Shown in pieces: positions 1 through 7,830 of a stretch of 17,495 nt of DNA; position 1 is the first letter of the stretch; each line of letters starts with the position of its first letter. The DNA lies in assembly GCA_934725285.1 (NCBI GenBank), contig CAKVBK010000036.1, positions 1 through 17,495 on the forward strand, given 5' to 3'. The notes below the pieces were generated by a model. It was not told the origin of the DNA and ran no database searches. It saw nothing but the letters and a program-made list of their open reading frames with translations. The position numbers and the translations under genes are program-made. Source of the DNA: an uncultured Bacteroidales bacterium. GTDB taxonomy: Bacteria > Bacteroidota > Bacteroidia > Bacteroidales > UBA932.

Positions 1-1
1 C

Positions 2-76
2 CTTGAGGATCTCCTGTCCCGCTCCGACTTCAACCGCAATCTGCACGACCTTATTTCCGATTCAGGAAGAGGTTAG
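2..76 (+). CDS. 3' end of an unidentified gene (truncated by window edge)
   Basis: An open frame enters from the left edge and ends at TAG 74-76, giving 24 residues that finish LISDSGRG. A strong hairpin terminator begins 24 bp after this stop, which supports a genuine gene end on the + strand. The fragment is too short to assign a family, and I do not recognise it. No other frame through this segment fits the terminator position as well. Confidence 0.5.
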   Translation, partial: LEDLLSRSDFNRNLHDLISDSGRG

Positions 77-99
77 AAATCAGTTTGATCGTTCAATGT

Positions 100-149
100 A
101 AAGACATTCCCGAATTTTGGTGACGCGCAAAATTCGGGAATGTCTTTTT
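100..149 (+). terminator. Strong intrinsic terminator
   Basis: A perfect 19-bp inverted repeat (arms 100-118 and 129-147) with a 10-nt loop (119-128) ends in five T (145-149). The left arm starts with A residues, so a transcript from the opposite direction would also meet a T-run, and the element could work both ways. It separates the upstream gene from the purT promoter. Confidence 0.9.
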
Positions 150-209
150 CTCTGAATCTAAGAAGCAGGAGTCGATAATGCTATATTATACCATCGGGCC
201 TTAAATTAC

Positions 210-241
210 CTTGTCATAGAAGCTGAATATTCGTAAATTTG
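210..241 (+). promoter_or_regulatory. Bacteroidota-type promoter of purT
   Basis: The -7 element TAAATTTG (234-241) matches TAnnTTTG. CTTG at 210-213 lies exactly 20 bp upstream as the -33 element. Transcription would begin near 246-248, giving a leader of about 20 nt before ATG 266. A TTG at 239, in frame with purT, falls inside the -7 box and so cannot be the start codon. Confidence 0.7.
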
Positions 242-265
242 GGGATTCAAAACACAATTTTCAGT

Positions 266-1483
266 ATGGCAAACATTGGTAACCCTTTCACTCCTGTCGG
301 GAAAAAGGCAGTTCTCTGCGGATCCGGAGAACTTGGAAAAGAGATAGCGATCGAGCTTGAGCGCTACGGCGTGCATGTCGTGGCTGTGGATAAATATGCT
401 GACGCGCCGGCGATGCAGGTGGCTCAGTCGTCACATGTCCTGTCAATGCTTGACGGAGACGCTCTCGCTAAGATGATTGAGGAAGAGAAACCTGATCTGA
501 TCATCCCGGAGGTGGAGGCTATCGCCACTCAGAAACTCGTTGAGCTCGAGAATAAAGGCTATACGGTCATTCCGACGGCAAATGCGACTTACCTGACAAT
601 GAACAGGGAGGGGATCAGAAGGCTTGCCGCGGAGGAACTCGGGCTTCCGACCTCACGGTACGAGTTCGCTCGGACGGAGGATGAGTTCCGGGCCGCTGTA
701 GCCAGGATCGGCTTCCCGTGTGTGGTGAAGCCGGTGATGAGTTCATCAGGCCACGGCCAGAGTGTTGTCCGCAATGAGTCGCAGGTCGCCCAAGCTTGGA
801 AGATTTCCCAGGAGGGCGGACGTGCCGGTGGCGGAAAGGTCATAGTTGAGGGATTTGTGGATTTTGACTACGAGATCACTCTTCTGACTGTACGGCATTG
901 TGCCGGAACAACTTTCCTCAAGCCTGTGGGCCATCATCAGGTTGATGGCGACTACCGTGAGTCATGGCAGCCTCAGGGCATGAGCGCGACTGCCGAGAAA
1001 AAGGCGCAGGAGATAGCAGGAAAGATCACCGCAGCTTTGGGCGGTTACGGGATATTCGGAGTCGAGCTTTTCGTCAAGGGAGAGGATGTGATATTCAGCG
1101 AGGTCTCACCGAGGCCGCACGACACCGGGATGGTGACGATGATCTCGCAGGATATGTCGGAGTTCGCCCTGCACGCACGCGCGGTTCTGGGGCTGCCGAT
1201 TCCGGAAGTGCGCTTCTACGGGCCGTCCGCCTCAAAGGCGATTGTCGTCGAGGGCAACACCAATGAATATGAGTTCCAGGATGTCGACAAGGTTCTTGAG
1301 GAACCGGGCGTTCAGGTCCGATTCTTCGGAAAGCCGGAGATCAAAGGACATCGTCGTGTCGGTGTCATCCTTGCCACCGACACGACGGTGGAGAAAGCCC
1401 TTCAGAAAGCTGAAAGGGCATACTCAAAACTCAAGGTCAAGGTCTATCCGGACCTTCAGGCCTGCGGCCATCATTTCGGCTGA
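266..1483 (+). CDS. purT: Formate-dependent phosphoribosylglycinamide formyltransferase (GAR transformylase 2)
   Basis: PurT uses formate and ATP to formylate glycinamide ribonucleotide in step three of cytosolic purine synthesis, an alternative to folate-dependent PurN. The 405-residue product is close to the E. coli enzyme (392). It aligns by eye along its whole length: the N-terminal pre-ATP-grasp motif GSGELGKE, then [28 protein letters not shown], the ATP-grasp core [33 protein letters not shown], and the metal/phosphate-site signature [13 protein letters not shown]. All expected blocks are present with no truncation. ATG 266 is chosen because the only upstream alternative, TTG 239, sits within the promoter. 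The gene appears monocistronic, with a strong terminator before it and a weaker hairpin after it. No regulatory site for purine control is obvious. Confidence 0.97.
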   Translation: MANIGNPFTPVGKKAVLCGSGELGKEIAIELERYGVHVVAVDKYADAPAMQVAQSSHVLSMLDGDALAKMIEEEKPDLIIPEVEAIATQKLVELENKGYTVIPTANATYLTMNREGIRRLAAEELGLPTSRYEFARTEDEFRAAVARIGFPCVVKPVMSSSGHGQSVVRNESQVAQAWKISQEGGRAGGGKVIVEGFVDFDYEITLLTVRHCAGTTFLKPVGHHQVDGDYRESWQPQGMSATAEKKAQEIAGKITAALGGYGIFGVELFVKGEDVIFSEVSPRPHDTGMVTMISQDMSEFALHARAVLGLPIPEVRFYGPSASKAIVVEGNTNEYEFQDVDKVLEEPGVQVRFFGKPEIKGHRRVGVILATDTTVEKALQKAERAYSKLKVKVYPDLQACGHHFG

Positions 1484-1527
1484 TGACTTCCGTCTGAAGT
1501 TCAGGTCGTAACACAACATAGGACATT

Positions 1528-1582
1528 TCACCCATGATCAGATGCGTCTCCACCGCCTGAATCATGGGTGATTTCGTATTTT
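1528..1582 (+). terminator. Probable purT terminator hairpin
   Basis: An 11-bp perfect inverted repeat (1528-1538 and 1561-1571) can be lengthened inward by CAG/CTG with one bulged A. It is followed by TTTCGTATTTT, an interrupted T-run. The loop is long and the T-run imperfect, so it is weaker than the element at 100-149. Its place 45 bp after the purT stop fits a transcript end. Confidence 0.5.
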
Positions 1583-1673
1583 CCCCGTCATTGATATTCC
1601 ACTCGTGAATATTAATTCTGATTTGTATATTATTGATAATTAGTCCTATGGCTTGTGGAGGCTCTAAAATGAT

Positions 1674-1724
1674 CCACTTCTTTACCACTTGGCGGCATTC
1701 GTTTTAAACGGTTTTATAATTTTG
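1674..1724 (+). promoter_or_regulatory. Putative activator-dependent promoter of the PUL
   Basis: This lies in the 309-bp gap between purT and susC. TAATTTTG (1717-1724) is an exact TAnnTTTG -7 element, identical in its eight bases to the -7 box of the regulator gene. Where the -33 box should be (about 1693-1696) there is no TTTG or TTG. Just upstream the hexamer CCACTT occurs twice (1674-1679 and 1685-1690), 11 bp start to start, one helical turn. A -7 box without a -33 box plus upstream repeats suits an activated promoter. Transcription would start near 1730, giving a leader of about 60 nt before ATG 1793. The rest of the gap (1583-1673) is AT-rich and shows nothing clear. Confidence 0.45.
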
Positions 1725-1792
1725 TCTGTCCTAAACTCGGTTCATGACTTTTGGGCCGCGGATCGGACTTGAACAAAAATAACCTTAATTGT

Positions 1793-4765
1793 ATGCGTAA
1801 ACTTATAGTGTTCTTGATGCTGTTGGCAAGCTTCCCGGCTTTTGCCCAGCAGCGTTCTGTCAGCGGAACGGTCAAGGATCAGAACGGCCAGCCGGTCATC
1901 GGGCTTACTGTCTTGGAACAGGGCACCGGCAACGGTGTCACCACTGATCAGGATGGCCGCTATGACATCAGTGTGTCATCGAAGGATGCGGTCTTGGAAT
2001 TCGCTTCGTTGGGCTACGCCATGGTGACTGAGAAAGTGGGTGACCGTTCGGTTGTCAATGTCACCGTGAACGAGCAAGCCATAGCGCTTGACGCAGTCGT
2101 GGCGATCGGTTACGGCTCTGTCAGGAAAAAGGATTTGACCACCGCTGTCTCAACGGTTTCAACAGAAGACATCAGTCTTCGTCCTGTGCCTACCGTGTCC
2201 GGATTCATTCAAGGTAAGGTGGCCGGTGTGACGGTTCAGCAGACATCCGGTACACCGGGTGGCGGAATGACCGTCAGGGTCCGTGGAAATTCGTCCATAA
2301 CTTCTGGCAATGACCCTCTATATGTTGTGGATGGAGTCCCTGTCGGGACCGGAAACGGAGCGATAACCTACTTGTCTCCCAACGACATCGAAACGATGCA
2401 GATCCTTAAGGATGCTTCTTCCGCAGCGATTTACGGCTCAAGGGCGGCCAATGGCGTTGTCCTTATCACCACAAAGAAGGGGTCGAAGGATGTCGGCCCT
2501 CAGATCAACTTCACTTCTTATGTGGGTCTCGGCAAGGTGGCCAAGACATTTGATGTCTTGAATGTAGCACAGTACAAGGAACTTATGGATGAAATCGGAG
2601 CTGTCAAGCTTCCTGATGGCCTCAAGGACGAGACTGATTGGTTCGAAGAAACTTACAGGACTTCGGTCTCACAGAATTACCAGCTGTCGGTCTCCAACGC
2701 CAATGACAAGACAAAGTACTATATCGGTGCCGGTTATGTCGATCAGGAAGGTATCATCAGAACAAGTTACTATAAGAGGTACAACTTCAGGGCAAGCATG
2801 GACTCGGACATATTCAAATGGATCAATGTCGGGGCGGACGTGACTTTCTCCCATTGGAAGCAGAACGGCATCATTTCCGGCACGGGCTCCAACAGGGCCG
2901 GAGTCGTGATGTCTGTGATCAACACGCCTACTTACGCGAAGGTCTGGAGTGAGGAGAACCCTGGCCAGTACTGGACCAGGTTCTATGGCGCCAATGTGAC
3001 GACTCCGGCCGAGAACATCGCCCGTCAGGAGAACTTCTACGACCAGAACGACAGACTCATCCTTACCGGACACGCCACGATAAAGTTCAGCAAGAACCTG
3101 AATTTCAAGTCAACGGCGACGATGGACAGGACATGGACTTTCAACTATCAGTTCCTTGACCCTATCAAGACGGCGGAGGGCCGCACACAGCATGGGCTTG
3201 CCAACACCACCCGCGCGGACAACAGGGTGATCGTGCTGGATAACATTCTGACCTACAAGAATAATTTCGGACGGCACAGCCTTGAGGCTATGGCCGGAAC
3301 TTCTGCCACGCTTTCCCACTGGGAAAACCTGACCGGCTCAAGGCAATATTTCTCAGCCGATTATGACAATGTCCTCTATGGACTTAACGGAGGCAATTCC
3401 TCCGGCCTCAGAGGCAACTCACAAGGACTTTCGGAATGGAGCATAATGTCGTATCTTGGAAGAATCTCCTACAACTACGACAGCAAGTACTATCTGACTG
3501 TGAATATGCGGGCGGACGGTTCGTCAAAGCTGGCTCCGGGCCACAGGTGGGGTTATTTCCCTTCTGCTTCCGCCGCTTGGAGGATTTCCGGAGAGGATTT
3601 CATGCAGGACATCGACTGGATCAGCGACCTGAAATTCCGCGCCGGCTGGGGACAGCAGGGCAACCAAGGAGGTCTCGCTGATCATGCATGGGTCCAGAAC
3701 TATGCTCTGGTCTACTATGACTGGACAAAGCCGGAGAACGCTCAGGCTACTCCTTCACTTGGTGCCAAGACCAACATCGGCAACAGGGATCTCACTTGGG
3801 AGACCACAACGCAGAGTAATGTCGGGATTGACTTTTCCATTCTGAACAGCAGGTTGAACTTCACTTTGGATGGGTACTACAAGTACACCACCAATCTGTT
3901 GCTGAATGTTCCGCTTCCGGCACCATATTCAAGCATTTCCAGAAATGAGGGAGAGATGTCCAACTGGGGCCTTGAGTTCGCGGTCTCTTCTGTGAACATC
4001 GACAAGGGCGGATTCCGTTGGAACACGGACTTCAATATCTCGATGAACCGTAACAAGCTTGAGAAACTGACTCTCCAGCAGGTGTACAACTACATCAAGC
4101 CTTCTGACATCCAGAGCGAGTACATAGTCCGTATGGTTCCAGGCAAGCCTCTTTCTCAATTCTGGGGCTACAAGGCAAACGGAGTCGATCCAGAGACCGG
4201 TATGATGATCTATGAGGACCGCGATGGCAACGGAAAGATCACGGACTCGGACAAGACATGGATCGGAGACCCTAATCCTGACTTCACATTTGGTATGACC
4301 AATAACTTCAGCTACAAGGGATTCAATCTTAGTTTTCTGATCACAGGCTCGGTAGGCAATGACATTTACAACGCTTCCAGGGTTGACATGGAAGGAATGG
4401 TGAACGGATACAACCAGACGACCGCCACTCTCCGTCGTTGGAAGATTCCGGGACAGATCACCGATATCCCTAAATCCAACGAGATGTACAACGTCAAGGC
4501 ATCCTCACGATGGATAGAGGATGGCTCCTACCTGAAGGTGAAGAACATCACCCTGTCCTACGACTTCGCAGGGCCTAAACTCAAACGGCTCAACATCACA
4601 AGGATACGTCCGTATGTGACACTGGACAACATGATCTCGTTTACTAAATATTCCGGTTATGACCCGGAAATGAGCCAGTATGCCGCGGCCACAAGCTTCG
4701 GAATCGACTGGGGTACATATCCTTGCGTAAAGACCGTGACATTCGGTGTGAACGTTGATTTCTAA
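1793..4765 (+). CDS. SusC-like TonB-dependent outer-membrane transporter
   Basis: This is a RagA/SusC-family outer-membrane importer that takes up oligosaccharides using TonB energy, with the SusD-like partner acting as a lid. The 990-residue product begins with a Sec signal (MRKLIVFLMLLASFPAFAQQ). A carboxypeptidase-regulatory-like domain follows at about 22-100 (SGTVKDQNGQPVIG). Next come the SusC linker signature near residue 103 (AIGYGSVRKKDLT) and the plug domain to about 225 (GKVAGVTV, RVRGNSSI, PLYVVDGVP). The remainder is the beta-barrel, ending in an aromatic-terminated strand (TFGVNVDF). A DxDGNG calcium-type loop lies at about 809-820 (DRDGNGKITDSD), as in many SusC proteins. ATG 1793 is preferred over the in-frame TTG at 1751 because it starts directly at the signal peptide. 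It is the first gene of the PUL, with a 3-bp gap to the susD-like gene. No frameshift is seen. Confidence 0.96.
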   Translation: MRKLIVFLMLLASFPAFAQQRSVSGTVKDQNGQPVIGLTVLEQGTGNGVTTDQDGRYDISVSSKDAVLEFASLGYAMVTEKVGDRSVVNVTVNEQAIALDAVVAIGYGSVRKKDLTTAVSTVSTEDISLRPVPTVSGFIQGKVAGVTVQQTSGTPGGGMTVRVRGNSSITSGNDPLYVVDGVPVGTGNGAITYLSPNDIETMQILKDASSAAIYGSRAANGVVLITTKKGSKDVGPQINFTSYVGLGKVAKTFDVLNVAQYKELMDEIGAVKLPDGLKDETDWFEETYRTSVSQNYQLSVSNANDKTKYYIGAGYVDQEGIIRTSYYKRYNFRASMDSDIFKWINVGADVTFSHWKQNGIISGTGSNRAGVVMSVINTPTYAKVWSEENPGQYWTRFYGANVTTPAENIARQENFYDQNDRLILTGHATIKFSKNLNFKSTATMDRTWTFNYQFLDPIKTAEGRTQHGLANTTRADNRVIVLDNILTYKNNFGRHSLEAMAGTSATLSHWENLTGSRQYFSADYDNVLYGLNGGNSSGLRGNSQGLSEWSIMSYLGRISYNYDSKYYLTVNMRADGSSKLAPGHRWGYFPSASAAWRISGEDFMQDIDWISDLKFRAGWGQQGNQGGLADHAWVQNYALVYYDWTKPENAQATPSLGAKTNIGNRDLTWETTTQSNVGIDFSILNSRLNFTLDGYYKYTTNLLLNVPLPAPYSSISRNEGEMSNWGLEFAVSSVNIDKGGFRWNTDFNISMNRNKLEKLTLQQVYNYIKPSDIQSEYIVRMVPGKPLSQFWGYKANGVDPETGMMIYEDRDGNGKITDSDKTWIGDPNPDFTFGMTNNFSYKGFNLSFLITGSVGNDIYNASRVDMEGMVNGYNQTTATLRRWKIPGQITDIPKSNEMYNVKASSRWIEDGSYLKVKNITLSYDFAGPKLKRLNITRIRPYVTLDNMISFTKYSGYDPEMSQYAAATSFGIDWGTYPCVKTVTFGVNVDF

Positions 4766-4768
4766 AAG

Positions 4769-6325
4769 ATGATGAGTATGAAAAAGATATTTGTGATATT
4801 ATCGGTGGCATCTTTGTTCGGCCTTGCCTCATGCGACTTGGATCTGTATCCAGAGACAGGCTACAACGAGGGCAATGTGTTCGTTCCCAAAGACACCACC
4901 ACCTCTCAGTACACCACGGCCGCGCAGATGGAAAGCCTTGTCAAAGGTTTCTACAGTGGCGTTCTGAAGAACGACAGGATGCAGAGGCTTCAGTTCATGG
5001 ACTGGCTGGTCTATTCTGAAGTCCGTGCGGACAACGCCTACAACGGCTCGCCGAGCACCGCCGAGCTGGTCGGCATCGAATCCAACAAGATTGACGGCGC
5101 CAACCAGAACGTCGGACGTGACTGGGATGATTTCCAGATAGCGATCAACGCCGCCAACCAGGTCATCTGCAACATCGACCGGGTCAAGAAACTTGACCCG
5201 TCAATGACTCAGGAACAATATGACAACTGGCTGGCGCAGGCTGACATCCTGAAAGCGTTCTATGTGTTCAGGGGAACCCAGCTTTACAACACGATTCCTG
5301 TCATCAATTCCATTCCGGAGCCTATCACGGCTGAAAACATCGAGGAGGTTTATCCATCCTACTATCCGTCTAGGCCTGCAAGGGAGGAGATATATTCTCA
5401 GATAGTCAGCATGCTTGAATTTGCTGCTGAGAAAGCCCCCGACCTTTCAGCTGATGACAAGTTCGTGCTCTCGAAGACTTTTGCCAAAGGCATTCTCGCT
5501 CATGTCTATGCGGAGAAATCCAACATTCAGGACTGGAACAAGGTCGCCCGGTGGTGTGAGGCTGTCGAGAGGGACATGAATGTCAACTCAGGCAGTGCTG
5601 AGTCACTCCGCGCTTCATTATGTGAGAATTACAAAGACATGTGGTCGTACGATGCGGCCGCCAAGACTGCGGCCAAGAACACCAAGGAGTCAATCTTCGA
5701 GGTGACATTCACGGCCTCGTCCGGCAACTGGCTTCACATGATGTTCCACAGGAACCAATTCTCTCCTGCGGACAACTACACGTGGTCAAAATGGATCACC
5801 CCGTCCAGAAACCTTGTCGAAGCCTATGATGCGGAAGGTGACACGGAGAGAAAGAATGTCAGCATCATTTGGGATTCATGCTCATGGAGTCTCTACTATC
5901 CTGAGAATGAATATGCATTCATGGGCAAGATGGAAACCAACGCCACAAGCATCATTCTGATGCGTCTGGCTGAGATTTATCTGCTTCACGCCGAGGCTCT
6001 TGCCATGGCCGGAGACAGCGCGGGGGCCATGAAGTATGTCAATGCTGTCCGTCTGAGGGCGAAACTCACTCCGATAAGCGGCCTTTCAGGTGATCAATTG
6101 ATTGACAAGATTCTGGACGAGCGTCGCCTTGAGCTGGCTTTTGAGGGATTCCGCTTTTTTGACCTCGCGCGTCATGACAAAGTCATAGATGTCCACAACA
6201 ACGTGTGGAAGGATGACTCATATTACCTGACAAGAGACCCTCTGGATCAGTACAGCATATTCCTTCCTGTTCCTACGACAGTTCTGGACACCAACCCTAA
6301 CATCGAGCAAAACCTTGGCTACTAA
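4769..6325 (+). CDS. SusD-like nutrient-uptake outer-membrane lipoprotein
   Basis: This is a RagB/SusD-family surface lipoprotein that binds glycan and caps the neighbouring SusC barrel. The 518-residue product has a lipoprotein signal ending LASC at Cys22, followed by acidic residues (DLDLYP) that fit surface export in Bacteroidota. Family hallmarks are the N-terminal TPR-like helices, RLAEIYLLHAEALAMAGD near residue 400, ERRLELAFEGFRFFDLAR near 451-468, and the common C-terminus IFLPVPTTVLDTNPNIEQN. Three in-frame ATGs (4769, 4772, 4778) can start it. 4778 gives the most typical signal peptide (MKKIFVIL), while 4769 is the longest form. It sits 3 bp after susC and 4 bp before the GH30 gene, so it is surely co-transcribed with both. 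The ligand cannot be read from sequence. Confidence 0.96.
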   Translation: MMSMKKIFVILSVASLFGLASCDLDLYPETGYNEGNVFVPKDTTTSQYTTAAQMESLVKGFYSGVLKNDRMQRLQFMDWLVYSEVRADNAYNGSPSTAELVGIESNKIDGANQNVGRDWDDFQIAINAANQVICNIDRVKKLDPSMTQEQYDNWLAQADILKAFYVFRGTQLYNTIPVINSIPEPITAENIEEVYPSYYPSRPAREEIYSQIVSMLEFAAEKAPDLSADDKFVLSKTFAKGILAHVYAEKSNIQDWNKVARWCEAVERDMNVNSGSAESLRASLCENYKDMWSYDAAAKTAAKNTKESIFEVTFTASSGNWLHMMFHRNQFSPADNYTWSKWITPSRNLVEAYDAEGDTERKNVSIIWDSCSWSLYYPENEYAFMGKMETNATSIILMRLAEIYLLHAEALAMAGDSAGAMKYVNAVRLRAKLTPISGLSGDQLIDKILDERRLELAFEGFRFFDLARHDKVIDVHNNVWKDDSYYLTRDPLDQYSIFLPVPTTVLDTNPNIEQNLGY

Positions 6326-6329
6326 GATT

Positions 6330-7826
6330 ATGCGCTGCGGTAAACTGATTATCATTCTGTCGCTTCCGTTCCTGCTCTCCCTCTGCGGAAAGAACTCCGG
6401 GAACGGAGGTGGAGAGAACGGTGGCGGAACGACCCCGGGGCCGGCTCCTGACAAGAAGACTGTGATCGCGTACGTTACCACAGCGGACAAGTCCAGACTG
6501 TTCGATTCCGAAGAACTGGAGCTCCGCAAACCAGGGTCGATGGCTGTCAACCTTGTCAAACTTGACTCCACCGTCACTTATCAGACAGTGGAAGGTTTCG
6601 GCCCGGCGCTGACTGGCAGTTCTTGTTACAACCTCCGGGCTGTGATGGAACCGTCAGCCAGAACGGCATTGCTCAAAGAAGTCTTCGATCCGAAGGACGG
6701 GCTGGGCTTCAGTATGGTCAGAGTCACGATCGGCTCCTCTGATTTCGGCCTTGAGGAGTACACTTGGTGCGATCGGAAGGGAATGGAGAATTTCGCGGCC
6801 AATGAATATGACACCCGTGACTTGTTCCCGATCCTCAAGGAGGTTGTGGCCATCAATCCTGATGTCAAGATCATCGCCTCTCCTTGGACGGCTCCGCGTT
6901 GGATGAAGAGGGGCGTGGACAACGACAAGGACTACTATTCATGGACGAGCGGCAGGCTCAAGCCGGAATGCTATCAGGACTATGCCGAGTATTTTGTCCG
7001 TTGGATCAGGGTGATGAAGTCGCATGGGTTCAACATCCACGCGGTGACGCTTCAGAACGAGCCTCTGAACAAGGGAAACTCCATGTCGATGTACATGCCT
7101 TGGCAGGAGCAGCGTGATTTCATCAAGACCGCTGTCGGGCCGGCTTTCAGAAAGGCTGGGCTGGACACGAAGATCCTGTTGTACGACCACAACTACAACT
7201 ACGACAACATCTCCGACCAACAAGGTTATCCGATGAACATCCTGTCCGATCCCGAGGCCGCCGGATATGTCGCCGGATCCGCATGGCACAACTACTCTGG
7301 AGATCCGTCCGAGCTTGACAACATGGTGAAGGCGTTCCCGGAAAAGGAAATCTACTTCACCGAGGCCTCGATCGGTGGCTGGGCTCCGGATTTCGGAACA
7401 TGTCTGTTGAAAGACTTTGACAACATATTCGTCCAGACCCTTTCCAGAGAGAACAAAGGGGTCACCCTGTGGAATCTGGTGTTGGATGAGAACTATGGCC
7501 CTAAGCGTCCGGGAGGCTGTCAGAACTGCTACGGTATGGTCATGATCGACTCCAAGACCGGAAAGGTCACTGACCGGAAGACCCAGTACTATAATCTGGC
7601 TCATGCGTCCAAAGTCATCCGTCCGGGAGCCCGCAGGATAGCCTTGAACGGAACTCCGAAGTCTGGAGTTTCCTGTCTGGCGTTCCTGAACCCGGATCAT
7701 TCCTACGGGATAATCATCGAGAACACACTCTCTGAGGATTGTCCGTTGACGTTCTCTGATTCCGGACATTCGGTGAAGTTCACCGCTCCGGCCAGGTCGA
7801 TCGCCTCGATAAATTGGAATAACTAA
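6330..7826 (+). CDS. GH30 family glycoside hydrolase (beta-1,6-glucanase / beta-glucosidase-like)
   Basis: A retaining (beta/alpha)8 hydrolase. The 498-residue product has a signal peptide with Cys19 preceded by Leu (LLSLC, not a classical lipobox), a Gly/Asn/Pro linker to about residue 42, the catalytic domain at about 65-430 and a C-terminal beta-domain. GH30 landmarks are EGFGPALTGSS, MVRVTIGSSDF, ASPWTAPRWMKR, LQNEP with acid/base Glu244, and YFTEAS with nucleophile Glu345. WNLVLDENYGP is followed by a GGCQNC motif, then YYNLAHASKVIRPGARRI. Family members act on beta-1,6-glucan, glucosylceramide or other beta-linked substrates. The subfamily, and so the substrate, cannot be fixed by eye. 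ATG 6330 is used; an in-frame TTG at 6315 lies inside the preceding gene. It is the only glycoside hydrolase of the locus, with 4-bp gaps on both sides. Confidence 0.92.
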   Translation: MRCGKLIIILSLPFLLSLCGKNSGNGGGENGGGTTPGPAPDKKTVIAYVTTADKSRLFDSEELELRKPGSMAVNLVKLDSTVTYQTVEGFGPALTGSSCYNLRAVMEPSARTALLKEVFDPKDGLGFSMVRVTIGSSDFGLEEYTWCDRKGMENFAANEYDTRDLFPILKEVVAINPDVKIIASPWTAPRWMKRGVDNDKDYYSWTSGRLKPECYQDYAEYFVRWIRVMKSHGFNIHAVTLQNEPLNKGNSMSMYMPWQEQRDFIKTAVGPAFRKAGLDTKILLYDHNYNYDNISDQQGYPMNILSDPEAAGYVAGSAWHNYSGDPSELDNMVKAFPEKEIYFTEASIGGWAPDFGTCLLKDFDNIFVQTLSRENKGVTLWNLVLDENYGPKRPGGCQNCYGMVMIDSKTGKVTDRKTQYYNLAHASKVIRPGARRIALNGTPKSGVSCLAFLNPDHSYGIIIENTLSEDCPLTFSDSGHSVKFTAPARSIASINWNN

Positions 7827-7830
7827 CACA

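Noticed and set aside
239..265. TTG start giving purT nine extra residues
   Set aside because: The TTG lies inside the -7 promoter element (234-241), and conservation with PurT begins after ATG 266.
1751..1792. TTG start giving the SusC-like protein 14 extra residues
   Set aside because: ATG 1793 starts directly at a good signal peptide; the extension would put polar residues ahead of it.
4214..4252. EF-hand-like DxDGNG loop in the SusC-like protein
   Set aside because: It is a common feature of the SusC family barrel region and not unusual here.
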